A stretch of DNA of 64,000 nt from Sunxiuqinia indica (GCF_009847015.1 NZ_WVEM01000001.1:558001-622000); one strand, 5' to 3'. Positions 18,891-31,300 are shown, counted from the stretch's first letter. Numbers and translations: made by a program. Notes: generated from the sequence alone by a model not told the origin.

Positions 18891-20144
18891 ATGCAAAAAT
18901 ATATCACTCAAACCCTATTAATTGGCTGTTTCGCATGCATTAGCTTTAACGGATCCAGTCAGAACAATACCAATTCACCTTACTCAATGTATGGCTTAGG
19001 TGAATTAAAATCACAAACGAATGCTCATACCTCTGCGATGGGTAACGCTGGAATAGGTATGCAATCGGATAATTTTTTGAATACGCTAAATCCAGCTTCT
19101 TACACGGGCATCGACAGCCTATCGTTTATTCTTGAAATAGGTATTAATGGAGAGTACTCCAATTATGACAATAGTCGCCATAAAGCCAACACTTTCAATG
19201 GGAATTTAAGCTATTTGGCTATGGGATTGAAAATTACTCCATGGCTAGCTACTGGATTTGGTCTTAATCCATACAGTTCTATCGGCTACGAAATAAATAC
19301 AACGGGGTTAGTCGAAGGTGTTCAATTAGCATATCCGTTGGATATTACCGGATCGGGAGATTTAAGTCGAGTCTATTTTTCGACAGCAGTTCGTCCGTTG
19401 AAAAATTTGTCGCTGGGAATTGAGTCTTCCTTCATATTTGGAAATAAGAAACAAACACAGTATCACGATTTAACCAACCTGGGGATTACTTCGGTTTATA
19501 ATGAGACAACAAATTACTTTCACAATTTCTATTTTCAGTTCGGGGTGCAATACCAACTTTTACTGAATAAAAATAATTCATTGAATTTTGGACTGATCTA
19601 TTGTCCGAAACAGGAACTGGTCACCCACCGAGAAAACACCTCATATGACGAGAATGACATAATAATCGACTCAGAGGATGAATCAGAAGAGATGTTCCCA
19701 ATTCCAGAAGAATATGGTCTTGGCGTGACTTGGCAAAAAAATGAGAAATTCCAATTATCTGTGGACGCCGGGCTTCAGCTGTGGTCAAACGAATCGTATA
19801 ATACTGTTGGTGCTGACCTAGAAGACACGTATTATATAAACGGTGGATTTGAGTACAAACCAACCACTAATGTTTTAGCTGACTATTTTAAAAGAGTTAG
19901 CTATAGAGCCGGTTTTCAATACAATAAGTCGTATCTCAAATTAAGAGATATTCAGCTAGACGAAAAAGTCTTTTCTTTTGGACTAGGATTGCCGATTCAA
20001 AAGCAAAAATCAACGATTGATTTCAGTGTTGAGCTTGGGCAATACGGTACTAGTAATAAAAACCTGATCAAGGAAAGATTTGTCCGGTTAAAAGTCGGTT
20101 TCTCATTAAAAGACAATTGGTTCGTTCGAAGAAAATACAACTAG
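18891..20144 (+). CDS. Outer-membrane beta-barrel protein
   Basis: This 417-residue protein has signal peptide MQKYITQTLLIGCFACISFN. The mature start NTNSPYSMYGLGEL and the AMGNAGIGMQSDNFLNTLNPASYTG stretch resemble FadL/PorV-like outer-membrane barrels of Bacteroidota. Alternating strands continue to a C-terminus ending in a basic segment (WFVRRKYN). The frame also opens at a TTG at 18876, but the ATG at 18891 gives the better signal peptide. It sits 7 bp after DUF4270, in an apparent operon, with a terminator at 20186-20211. Confidence 0.75.
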   Translation: MQKYITQTLLIGCFACISFNGSSQNNTNSPYSMYGLGELKSQTNAHTSAMGNAGIGMQSDNFLNTLNPASYTGIDSLSFILEIGINGEYSNYDNSRHKANTFNGNLSYLAMGLKITPWLATGFGLNPYSSIGYEINTTGLVEGVQLAYPLDITGSGDLSRVYFSTAVRPLKNLSLGIESSFIFGNKKQTQYHDLTNLGITSVYNETTNYFHNFYFQFGVQYQLLLNKNNSLNFGLIYCPKQELVTHRENTSYDENDIIIDSEDESEEMFPIPEEYGLGVTWQKNEKFQLSVDAGLQLWSNESYNTVGADLEDTYYINGGFEYKPTTNVLADYFKRVSYRAGFQYNKSYLKLRDIQLDEKVFSFGLGLPIQKQKSTIDFSVELGQYGTSNKNLIKERFVRLKVGFSLKDNWFVRRKYN

Positions 20145-20185
20145 TAGCAAGCAAGTTGTCGCGCTATTTTCAGCGCAATACAAGT

Positions 20186-20211
20186 AAGCCCGGAAGAAAT
20201 CTCCCGGGCTT
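20186..20211 (+). terminator. Rho-independent terminator after the DUF4270 operon
   Basis: AAGCCCGG pairs with CCGGGCTT (8 bp) around a 10-nt loop, followed by TTCATTTT on the plus strand. Confidence 0.75.
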
Positions 20212-20250
20212 TCATTTTGCTTTTCACTAAAACGTGAGCAGTTCGTTAAG

Positions 20251-20979
20251 CTACAATGCAAACTTATTAATTACCGAATTTTGAAAGTCACTCTTGTAAC
20301 TCTCTCCTACGGGAATCCAGCGATCGTGAATAATAATTCTGTTTTTTGTGACTGATTTTATTTTGTTAGTATTCACTATAAATGATTTATGGACACGTAA
20401 AAATTTTCCGTCAGGTAAATTTTCGCTCATTCGTTTTAATGAGTTCAGCGTGATAACAGGCTTATCTTCATTCTGCATGTAAATCTTAACGTAGTCTTTT
20501 AAGCCCTCGATGTATAGAATTTGGCTCAATTTAATTTTAACTGATTTATAATCAGACTTTACCAAGATATACTCTTGATCGTTTTCTTGTAACGTAACAT
20601 GATCATCTTCTTTTTGAGGACTATTTGTGGAGTAAATAGAATAAGCTTTATTAGCAGCTTTTAGAAACCGTGTAAATGAAATTGGCTTTAATAGATAATC
20701 TAATGCATTTAAATCAAATGCTTCCAAAGCGTGCTCCGAATGGGCCGTTGTAAAAATGAACATGGGCCTGTTTTCAAGGCTGTTTATAAATTCAATTCCC
20801 GAAACAGTTGGCAGATGTATATCAAGAAATATTAAGTCAATCGACGTCCTCTGAATAATATCCAGTGCTTCAAAAACTGAGTTGCATTTTTTCTCCAGTT
20901 TCAGAAACGGTATCATCTTAATATAATCTTCAACAATCTGCTGCGCCAAGGGCTCATCATCTATAATTAGACATTTCAT
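20251..20979 (-). CDS. LytTR-family response regulator
   Basis: This 242-residue protein has a receiver domain at about 1-115, with acidic pocket D7-D8, phospho-acceptor D53 in IFLDIHLP, T in FTTAHSE and K in YLLKPIS. A LytTR DNA-binding domain follows at about 140-240 (VKSDYKSVKIKLSQILYIE, then KFLRVHKSFIVN). It would bind DNA when phosphorylated by the LytS-type kinase encoded immediately upstream, 52 bp away. LytTR regulators commonly control adjacent transport, envelope or natural-competence genes, but the target here is not evident. Confidence 0.92.
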   Translation of the reverse strand: MKCLIIDDEPLAQQIVEDYIKMIPFLKLEKKCNSVFEALDIIQRTSIDLIFLDIHLPTVSGIEFINSLENRPMFIFTTAHSEHALEAFDLNALDYLLKPISFTRFLKAANKAYSIYSTNSPQKEDDHVTLQENDQEYILVKSDYKSVKIKLSQILYIEGLKDYVKIYMQNEDKPVITLNSLKRMSENLPDGKFLRVHKSFIVNTNKIKSVTKNRIIIHDRWIPVGESYKSDFQNSVINKFAL

Positions 20980-21031
20980 TTTTTATTGATTTTAAAAGTG
21001 TAATCGATGTATATCTATATTCCGAAAAGAA

Positions 21032-22186
21032 CTATGCTTCAGATAGCGAAAGTTTAAGTTCTACAGTATATTTATTGTCATTTGTAGTGATTGTTAACTC
21101 ATGTCGACGTGGATAAACGAGATTCAGTCTTTTTTTGATATTTTTTAGGCCAACTCCATTATTTCCATTAGTTGATTTTGGCACTCTTTTAGCAATGGGG
21201 TTCTGAATAAAAAAAATCAATTCATCATCTCTAATCTCCAAGTTAATCATTATCTCTCCAGGCTGGGTATAATCAACTCCATGCTTAAATGCGTTTTCAA
21301 GAAACACTGAAAATAATAGAGGTTCAATTTGTTTTAACCCAGTATTTCCCTTAACATTAAATGACACATCAAACATTTCATTTAGCCTTATTCTTTGTAG
21401 TTCGATGTAGTTTTCTATATGAGCAACCTCTCTGCTTAGTAGCACCTTAACTGTGTCTGCCTCATAAATAATGTAGCGCATCAATTCCGATAATTTTAAA
21501 ATGATTTCCGGTGTTTGATCCGACTTTTTCCTTGCCAACGCATAAATTCCGTTGAGTGTATTAAAGAAAAAGTGGGGATTTATTTGAGCCTTTAGAAATG
21601 AAAGCTCAGCGCTTAATTTCTGGTTTTCAATTTCTTTTAGCTGATTTTCATTTACAAACCACTCTTTTGTTCCATATATACTGGTACTCACAGCAATTGA
21701 AATTGTACTTAAAATAAGTATGCCAAAGTCAAAGAATCTATGCTTTCGCGCCGGTTTCACATCGACAAACGCCATTGAATTCTCTCGAATGGGAGGAGGT
21801 ATGAATTCCTTTTTAAATCGAATGGGAGGAGGTATGAACTCCTTTTTAAATTCAGAGGGCTTAGGTTGGTTTAAAGTAGATAAACAATAAACAATTATTA
21901 ATACGCCAATAACAGTGCCGGCGTATTCCTTAAATTTTCTGTTCGATAAAAATTGAGGAATTAATAAATAGTAATTCAAGTAAAAGATCGACACCAGTAT
22001 TACTGCGGTCAATATCATATGCTTAACATCGAAAAAATCATTCAGATAGAAGAGTAACCATGGAAATACGAGCACAAACACGACACATATAAATAGGTGA
22101 AGTAATATTCTAAAATAATTATTTTTCAGAAGTCGTAACATGTTGATGGTCGTGATTATTTTCTTGGCAAAAATTGCTCTTTTCAA
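21032..22186 (-). CDS. LytS-type sensor histidine kinase (HisKA_7 family)
   Basis: This 384-residue protein has four N-terminal hydrophobic segments (about 28-48, 57-75, 90-103, 152-170). The His_kinase domain (PF06580) follows, with phospho-acceptor H205 in KAQINPHFFFNTLNG, and then a short HATPase with GVGLKNIKKRL as the G-box. Between helices 3 and 4 lies an exact 11-residue duplication, FKKEFIPPPIR, at 113-123 and 124-134, from a 33-bp tandem repeat. An in-frame start at 22141 (MLRLLKNNYF) is possible, and 22186 is the longest frame. It pairs with the downstream LytTR regulator. Confidence 0.88.
   Translation of the reverse strand: MKRAIFAKKIITTINMLRLLKNNYFRILLHLFICVVFVLVFPWLLFYLNDFFDVKHMILTAVILVSIFYLNYYLLIPQFLSNRKFKEYAGTVIGVLIIVYCLSTLNQPKPSEFKKEFIPPPIRFKKEFIPPPIRENSMAFVDVKPARKHRFFDFGILILSTISIAVSTSIYGTKEWFVNENQLKEIENQKLSAELSFLKAQINPHFFFNTLNGIYALARKKSDQTPEIILKLSELMRYIIYEADTVKVLLSREVAHIENYIELQRIRLNEMFDVSFNVKGNTGLKQIEPLLFSVFLENAFKHGVDYTQPGEIMINLEIRDDELIFFIQNPIAKRVPKSTNGNNGVGLKNIKKRLNLVYPRRHELTITTNDNKYTVELKLSLSEA
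21785..21850. repeat. 33-bp tandem repeat, two copies, in frame
   Basis: The units at 21785-21817 and 21818-21850 differ at one base (ATTCC versus ACTCC). They encode two copies of FKKEFIPPPIR in the kinase linker. The length is a multiple of three, so the frame is kept. Confidence 0.95.
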
Positions 22187-22544
22187 CCTGTTAAAAAACT
22201 GTTTTAAGATTTTTTAAGGATGTTTGTTTTAATTAAACAATCCATAGCAATTCAGCTTCTTCGACTATGGTATTAGCTGACTAAGTTGTGAGAATTTGGG
22301 GAAATAGTCGAGATATAAGTATGTTTTCAATAACAGGGAATGAGATAAATTTAGAATATTAAATCTATAATATATTACAAAAATCGCCAAAGATCAATTT
22401 TCAGCTTACGTTAAGTGTACAACAATATCCGTGGTTAATTCATACCATTTAAATTTACTGCTAACTTTGCGCGCAATATTTAAAAATTATTCGAACAGCT
22501 TATTCTTCGAATTGTTATTATGAGATCAGTTAACAAATAAAAGT
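22187..22544. other. Divergent promoter region, 358 bp, no gene seen
   Basis: This region is AT-rich and lies between the kinase gene and the downstream conserved membrane-anchored protein. The only signal I could support is TAACTTTG at 22462-22469 on the plus strand, a TAnnTTTG match about 75 bp before the ATG at 22545. Confidence 0.45.
22462..22469 (+). promoter_or_regulatory. Candidate -7 box upstream of the CCGAHE protein
   Basis: TAACTTTG matches TAnnTTTG. The upstream element at 19-bp spacing is TTCA, a weak -33, and the leader would be about 70 nt. Confidence 0.3.
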
Positions 22545-22934
22545 ATGCTTGTTTTAGTAGGAATTTTAGTGGGATTGTTTTTGCTTTTAGCGCTAGGCAC
22601 CTGGTTATCCAACCGTTTTGGGAAACAAACATCAGAACCGGAGGAAAAAACGAATATTTCTCTCGATTGCTGTGGCGCCCACGAAATATGCGACTTTGAA
22701 GAAATGCTCAATAACCCTGATGAGATTGTTTATTTTGAGGACGAAGAATTGGATCGATATAAAGGAGTCAATCCGAATGAGTATGAGGATGAACAAATTG
22801 ATGAGTTTCGTGACGTACTTTACACCTTAGATGGTGAAGAAGTGAGAAAATGGCTATTAAGCATTGAGCGACGTAAAATTCAATTACCATCGGTACTAAA
22901 ACAGGAAGCCATTCAACTGCTGGCTGAAGCATAA
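22545..22934 (+). CDS. Conserved membrane-anchored protein with CCGAHE motif
   Basis: This 129-residue protein has one N-terminal membrane helix (about 1-20), a short linker, then a conserved block with CCGAHEICD near residues 42-50. It continues with acidic YFEDEELDRYKG and EIDEFRDVLYTL-like segments and a helical C-terminus (VRKWLLSIERRKIQLP). I have a memory of similar proteins across Bacteroidota, but I know no established function. The paired Cys plus His and Glu could bind a metal, which is inference. The gene ends at the hairpin 22940-22965. Confidence 0.65.
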   Translation: MLVLVGILVGLFLLLALGTWLSNRFGKQTSEPEEKTNISLDCCGAHEICDFEEMLNNPDEIVYFEDEELDRYKGVNPNEYEDEQIDEFRDVLYTLDGEEVRKWLLSIERRKIQLPSVLKQEAIQLLAEA

Positions 22935-22939
22935 AAAAA

Positions 22940-22965
22940 GCATCGACCAGTTAACCGGTCAATGC
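22940..22965 (-). terminator. Hairpin terminator after the GH97 gene
   Basis: GCATCGACC...GGTCAATGC forms a stem with two mismatches and a TTAA loop. On the minus strand it is followed by seven T, so it best serves the GH97 gene (stop at 23003). It also lies 6 bp after the plus-strand gene. Confidence 0.65.
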
Positions 22966-23002
22966 CTTTGAAATCAAATTCTATTTTAGCTACATAATTT
23001 CG

Positions 23003-25147
<2,145 letters not shown>

Positions 25148-25163
25148 TTAAAAAAATTAATTG

Positions 25164-26669
25164 TTACTCTTTTGTTTCACTCCAAAGCTTCAGAAAGACT
25201 CCGTTGGTCCAGCCGAAGCCATCTTGAGTTTCATATTCGCCACCACCACCACGACGACTCAGATCAACGACATCGTATTTTTCCATCATTTTCCCTGTTT
25301 CGAAATAGACTTTGATGTTTAGGTTTATCCAACGTTTTGCAATCTGTTTCGCTAAGTCGTCATAGCCATATTTTTGCAATCCGCGGTAAGCAACCCATTG
25401 CAATGGCGCCCAGGCATTTGGGTAGTCCCATTGCTGACCAGCTCCTTCAACCAAAGTTGTAACCACACCTCCAGGTTTCAGGAAATTAGCTTCAATTTTG
25501 TCTTTTACCAGCTCAGCCTGCTTTTTTGTAGCTAGATTGAAATAAAGGGGAAACATACCTGCCAACGTATGTTGTTTCGAAAATGATGCTGTTTTAAAAT
25601 TGTAATCAACAAAGAAATTGGCCTGTTCGTCCCAACAATATTTCAAGATGAGATTTTTTCTGTTTTCAGCACGCTCTGCATAATCGTTCGCCTTTCGTAG
25701 TTCCATATTTAACTCATAAGCCTGCGAAATTGTCGATTCTAACTTGTACAATAAACAATTCAGGTCGACTGGTAAAAAATTGGTTGTTACGATAGTTTTC
25801 ATGTGTTTGCCATCTTCAAACCAGCGGGTCGAAAAATCCCAACCCGATTCGGCGGCAGAACGGATATCGCGATACATGGATGAATCCCTACCCGCTTCTT
25901 CAAACAACACCACATCGTGTTTAAAGGATTCCGGTCGCGGCGTGTTCAATTCATCCCAGTACCGATTCAAATGGCCGCCTTCAACTTTCACTACTTTTTC
26001 ACCTGTCATCCAATAGGTGTATTCTTTCTCTATAGCCGATAGGTAGTGCACCAGAATAGTTTCATCATTTAGTGTTTCGGCTAGCAACTGAACCATTAAC
26101 GCAAAAAACGGCGGTTGCGAACGACTCAAATAATAGGTTCTGTTTCCATTGGGGATGTGTCCGTAATTCAGGATCAAGTATTCGAAGTTATCCACCATAT
26201 TTTGAATCATTTCCACCTGATTATCCTCTTGTAAACCCAACATGGTAAAATAACTATCCCAGTAGTAAATTTCCTTAAAGCGCCCACCCGGAACAATGTA
26301 CGCATGCGGCAAGCTGATCAACGACGAATACTGTTTGTGGCTTTTAGGTTGCTTTGTCAGGTTGTTCCACAGGTAGTGGATGTGCTGCAACATGGCTGTG
26401 GTGTCATGCTGAAGCGTATCAAAATAATGACCGACAAAATCCTTCAATTTAAAGTGTGATTGATCTTTTAATTCAGCATAGGCCCGTTTTACAGAATCGG
26501 GATCAACTTTCGCTGGACAATCTACAAATCGTTTTTGATCCTGAAAGATTTCTTCCATCTGAACAGCTTCAAACAAATCCGGGTATTTTTCGGTCGGGTT
26601 GATTTGTGAAAGTGCAGCCTGAGTTGTGAAAAGGATTATAACAACAGAATATTTCAAATTTAATTTCAT
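25164..26669 (-). CDS. treA: Periplasmic trehalase, glycoside hydrolase family 37
   Basis: Trehalase splits trehalose to two glucose molecules. From the ATG at 26669 the protein is 501 residues with signal peptide MKLNLKYSVVIILFTTQAALSQ. The frame extends 8 codons upstream, which do not suit a signal. Both trehalase signatures are present: PGGRFKEIYYWDSYF near residues 127-141 and QQWDYPNAWAPLQW near residue 420. The glycine-rich RRGGGGEYETQDGFGW stretch near the C-terminus is also typical. It lies after the susD terminator and just ahead of the GH97 gene, so glucose from both enzymes would be taken up by the same cell. Confidence 0.95.
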   Translation of the reverse strand: MKLNLKYSVVIILFTTQAALSQINPTEKYPDLFEAVQMEEIFQDQKRFVDCPAKVDPDSVKRAYAELKDQSHFKLKDFVGHYFDTLQHDTTAMLQHIHYLWNNLTKQPKSHKQYSSLISLPHAYIVPGGRFKEIYYWDSYFTMLGLQEDNQVEMIQNMVDNFEYLILNYGHIPNGNRTYYLSRSQPPFFALMVQLLAETLNDETILVHYLSAIEKEYTYWMTGEKVVKVEGGHLNRYWDELNTPRPESFKHDVVLFEEAGRDSSMYRDIRSAAESGWDFSTRWFEDGKHMKTIVTTNFLPVDLNCLLYKLESTISQAYELNMELRKANDYAERAENRKNLILKYCWDEQANFFVDYNFKTASFSKQHTLAGMFPLYFNLATKKQAELVKDKIEANFLKPGGVVTTLVEGAGQQWDYPNAWAPLQWVAYRGLQKYGYDDLAKQIAKRWINLNIKVYFETGKMMEKYDVVDLSRRGGGGEYETQDGFGWTNGVFLKLWSETKE

Positions 26670-26756
26670 TGTATTTGATTCAAGTGAAGACATGAAACGA
26701 GTATGTAAAAGCGAATACCCCCAGAAGAGCGATTACGAGTTCCATATGAAAATCGA

Positions 26757-26796
26757 AAACAGGCTGCTGTGCTATTCGATTCTCAGCAGCCTGTTT
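26757..26796 (-). terminator. Strong hairpin between susD and trehalase genes
   Basis: AAACAGGCTGCTG pairs perfectly with CAGCAGCCTGTTT (13 bp, 14-nt loop), followed on the minus strand by TTTTCGATTTTC. It lies 14 bp past the susD stop and would end or attenuate transcription before the hydrolase genes. Confidence 0.85.
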
Positions 26797-26809
26797 CTAA
26801 TTATGTCAT

Positions 26810-28360
26810 TTATTGATTTCCTAGAGTCGCGTCCAGGTTTTCGTTAACATCAGCAGCTGATGTTGGAACAGGGAATATTGTTCTAAAAGCTTCAGATGCT
26901 TCTTTTTCCTGATAAGCATTGGTAAATTTACCAAAGCGGATTAAGTCCTGACGACGCAGCCCTTCCCAATACAATTCGTAGCCTCTTTCGTCCAAAATGT
27001 CATCCAGAGTCAGTGAAGTTAACAATGGCAATGTTTTACCATCCATGTTTCTTTTAGCTCGTATATAATTGATGTCTGCTAATGCGCCGTCTTCGTCATC
27101 GCTTCTGAATTTGGCTTCAGCACGAATCAGATAAACATCTGAAATTCGCATGATTGGCACATCGTTTGGCGAACGGAACTGGTCAACGGTATTTGGATCA
27201 GGAGCAAACTTCATGACTCGAATACCTGCATTTTCAGGTGCACTTTGTATATCAATTTCAGGTACAAATACCAATGGTGTTGTATTATCTCGAAGGAATA
27301 ATTCTGATCCATCAACAGCGAATTGTTGACCAACTAAGAAACCTTGATTAAACCCTGTAACGCTCTTAATTCCATCATCTTGAAAGCGTGCATCATTTTC
27401 AGTATCCCAAGTATTGAAAAAGGTTGATGTGGTTGATGGGCCATTCCAAATACTATTGAAATTACCAAATTCTTGACTGTAATGCAACGCAAAATTAGTC
27501 CATTGAACATCGCCGCCATAGTCAACCGCATCACTCATTGGCACTCTCAAAATAAATTCTGGGTGCTCAGCTACATCAAATTGAAACATGGACCAATAGT
27601 CATCAGCCACTGCATAATCTGAAGAACTTATTAATTGGTCGCAATAGCTAATGGCGTCGTTCCATTTTGCTTCTCCGGTGTACACTTCGTAATTCAAATA
27701 TACTTTAGCCAGCAGTGTTTGTGCAGCACCAACGGTTGCCCGGGTTGATCCAACTTCTGATTTTGTTTTAAGGTTTGGTAGAATTGCTTTCAGCTCATCA
27801 ATAATGTAATCAGCAGCCTCTTTACGGCTAAGCACTTCCGGAGAAGCAGAATAGTCAGTTTCGTCAGCAGCTCTAAAAGGAACTTGTCCAAAAAGGTCGT
27901 TGATTAAGTACATGTAGTAAGCACGAAGAAAACGAGCCTCAGTAATGAATAAATCGTTTGTTGTGCTTTGAGGAAATTGACTGATATAGTTTATGGCCGT
28001 ATTGGCACGCGAAACTCCTTGAGTTAAATGATTCCAAACATTTTGGAAACGCATGTGATCTGAGTTCCAGGTATGCAAATGAAGTTGTTGCCAAGCACCG
28101 TTATCATACCAGTCGGTTCCACGCGTTGGAATAATCACCTCGTCAGTGGTTATTTCTTGCAGTCCCCAGTAGTTACTCCACTCAATGGTTCTTCTCAAAC
28201 TTGCATATGGTGGATTGATCAATGCTTGCGCATTTGACGGATTATTGACAAGGTTGCCTCCAAGTTGCTCGTCAAGTACATTCTCTTCCAGATCAGTACA
28301 AGCTACAGTACTGAAAAGTGCCAGGATGGTACTAAATATGATGAATTTATATCGTTTCAT
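26810..28360 (-). CDS. susD: SusD/RagB-family nutrient-binding lipoprotein
   Basis: From the ATG at 28360 the protein is 516 residues, with signal peptide and lipobox ending at C21 (ALFSTVAC). The longer open frame to 28474 adds 38 residues that precede the signal and are rejected. The family pattern is clear: NNPSNAQALINPPYASLR, early TPR-like helices with ARFLRAYYMYLINDLFGQVPF, and the C-terminal block ILDERGYELYWEGLRRQDLIRFGKF. SusD caps the SusC porin on the outside of the cell and binds the glycan. It lies 19 bp after the susC stop. Confidence 0.95.
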   Translation of the reverse strand: MKRYKFIIFSTILALFSTVACTDLEENVLDEQLGGNLVNNPSNAQALINPPYASLRRTIEWSNYWGLQEITTDEVIIPTRGTDWYDNGAWQQLHLHTWNSDHMRFQNVWNHLTQGVSRANTAINYISQFPQSTTNDLFITEARFLRAYYMYLINDLFGQVPFRAADETDYSASPEVLSRKEAADYIIDELKAILPNLKTKSEVGSTRATVGAAQTLLAKVYLNYEVYTGEAKWNDAISYCDQLISSSDYAVADDYWSMFQFDVAEHPEFILRVPMSDAVDYGGDVQWTNFALHYSQEFGNFNSIWNGPSTTSTFFNTWDTENDARFQDDGIKSVTGFNQGFLVGQQFAVDGSELFLRDNTTPLVFVPEIDIQSAPENAGIRVMKFAPDPNTVDQFRSPNDVPIMRISDVYLIRAEAKFRSDDEDGALADINYIRAKRNMDGKTLPLLTSLTLDDILDERGYELYWEGLRRQDLIRFGKFTNAYQEKEASEAFRTIFPVPTSAADVNENLDATLGNQ

Positions 28361-28379
28361 TTTTTCTATTTTTTTAGGA

Positions 28380-31300
28380 TTAAAATTGCAGGTTAACACC
28401 AAATGTAACTGTTGTTGGTTTTGGATATGAAGTGTAGTCGATTCCAAGAGATGGAATTCCGTCCACATTAGCATCTGAATTCACTTCTGGATCGTACCCG
28501 GTATACTTCGTAAATAGTAATAAATTATTACCGGTTACATATACTCGAGCTCTGTCTAACCATTCAATTGTTGTCGTTTTTAGCGTATAACCTAGAGTCA
28601 GGTTTGAAAGTCTGAGGAATGATGCATCTTCGATAAAACGAGATGAAAATGCATTTGAATTACCTGGATTTTCATTTGATTCAGCTACAGTCTTGGTTAC
28701 ATTGTTTCCTTTGGTAAATGGTCCTTTGGTATAAATAGCGTTGGCCGTGTTATTATATATCTCATTGCCTTCAGATCCATACCAGAACATACTTACGTCA
28801 AAATTCTTGTATGTTAATTTGCTACTTAAACTATAAGTAAAATCAGGCAGCGCTGATCCTAGATATTCTTTTACTTCAGATCCTTCAGCATCCGTTTTAT
28901 AAGTGCTATAACCATCACTATCAAATCCCTCGAAAACCATTCCGTAGAACGTACCAACTGGCTCACCGTTGGTAATTACCTGAACCCGGGTACCCGTAAG
29001 CCCCTGACCTGCTGCACTACCTGTTTCTATGAATTTCACAGGGAGATCCTTCACTTCATTTTTAATATAAGCTAAGTTGATCCCCATATCCCAGGTTAAA
29101 TCCTTTTTGCTAACCAAAACACCATTTATAGCAAGTTCAACACCGTTATTGATAATTTTCATATCGGGGACATTCAACCACTGAGTTTGTGTTGGTGCCG
29201 GAGCTTTTGCCGGAACTTCCAGCAGAACGTCTACCGTCTTTTTATTAAAGAAGTCGATAGCTCCACTAAGCCTGTTATTAAAAAATCCATAGTCAATTCC
29301 GATGTTTGTTTGCTGGGTTGTCTCCCACTGAATATCAGGATTTGGCGTACGCGTAAAAGTTATGCCTGGTAAAAATGATCCGCCTACAAACCAGTTCGCG
29401 TTAGCCTCTGTTCCCACTGACAGCAATGAAATCTTATCCGGAATTTCTTGATTACCTGTCAACCCCCAACCAACACGGAATTTAAGATTACTGATAGCAC
29501 CGGCACTTGCCATGAAATCCTCTTCAATTACTCGCCATGCAAAAGCAGCCGATGGAAAAAAACCATACTTATTGTTTTCTCCGAATTTTGAAGATCCATC
29601 GGCACGTCCGGTAAATGTCAATAGATACTTGCTTTTATAAGAGTAGTTAATACGACCAAAGAACGACTGCAATTCGCGCTCGTAGGCTGAAGATCCAACT
29701 TCAGCTTGTGAGAAATTACCATAACCTAAATTGTCGGTGTATTTAAGATCGTCAACTTCAAATCCTTTAACATTCATCTCAGTTGTTGTCCCCTTAAATC
29801 CTTGATAAGCATGTCCTAGGAGAAAATTAAAGGAATGATCATCTCCAATATCTCTTAGATAGGTAATGTAGTTTTCAATCAGACGGTTAGTTGCTGAAAC
29901 ACCATTAATATCTGCCTCTCCTTTGTTTGACAGATAGCTGAGATCCTGATTTTGGTTAACACGTCGCTCAGCCACTGTTCTGTCGAGCCCAACATTAATT
30001 TTATAGGTAAGGTTGTTCGTGATTTTAAAATCGGCAGAGATATTTGCTAATATTCGGTCTGTTTGTGTAATATCATCGACTAAGTTCAACATCGCAACCG
30101 GATTTCTTTTTTCGGTTGAATGCTGGTAATAAGTACCATCTTCATTCTTAACCGGGAAAGTTGGATTCAGTTGCAAGGCGGACAAAATCAGGTCGCCTTC
30201 AAATCCGGAGCCTTCGGCTTCGGTGATTGGTGCGCGAGTATCTTCAACATGTGATGCAATGAGCACTCCTGTAAGATTCAAACGATCGTCAAAAGCTTTA
30301 TGGGTAACTTTAATGCTTCCATTAATTTTCTCCATCGCCGTTGATTTGATGATTCCCTCTTGATTCAGATAACCTAATGATGTCTGGTAAGTAAACTTAT
30401 CGCTTCCACCACCGAAGGATAAATTATGACTTTGAGTAATACCGGCTTGGTAAATCTCATCCTGCCAATCAGTACTCGCACCCAAGTCCAATAATTTTGA
30501 TCCATCAGATTTAGTGAAAGACCGAAATTCACTGGCCGAAAGCAAATCCAGTTTTTCACGAATTTGAGAGACTCCGACATAGCCATCGTATGAAAGTGTT
30601 CCTTCTCCTTTTTTTCCTTTTTTTGTGGTGATTAGCACGACTCCATTTGCACCACGCGAACCGTAAATAGCTGTTGAAGAAGCGTCTTTCAAAATATCGA
30701 TTGTTTCAATATCCTCAGGGTTCAGGAAGCTCAAGGGGTTTTTGTTTGACCCACCGCCATAACCGGCAGCGCCTCCTCCTTCAGGTGTAATATCCGTGTT
30801 ATCCAAAGGAACACCATCAACTACATATAATGGTTCCTGTCCGGAACGAATGGAGTTAGAACCACGAATACGAACCGACATCCCAGTTCCGGGCTCTCCG
30901 CTGTTTTGAGTAATGTTCACCCCAGAAACGCGTCCTTGCATCATTTCAACAGGAGAAGTGGCCACACTTTTATCCATATCGTCAGACGTTAAACGGCTAC
31001 TGGCTCCGGTGAGGTCACTTTTCTTTTGAATACCATAACCGATTGCAACAACTTCTTCCAGCCCGATGGTTTCCTCAGCCAGCGTTACGTTAATCACTTC
31101 CTGATCTCCAACCAAAACTTCCTGAGTTTTCATGCCAATAAATGAAAAAGACAAAACAGCATTGGCAGGAACTGCATCTAACTGATATTCTCCATCAAAA
31201 TTGGTAATTGTTCCGTTTGTTGTCTCCTTTACAACAACACTTACTCCTGGTAAGGGGAATCCGGTATCGTCAACCACTTTTCCTTTTACGGGATGTGATT

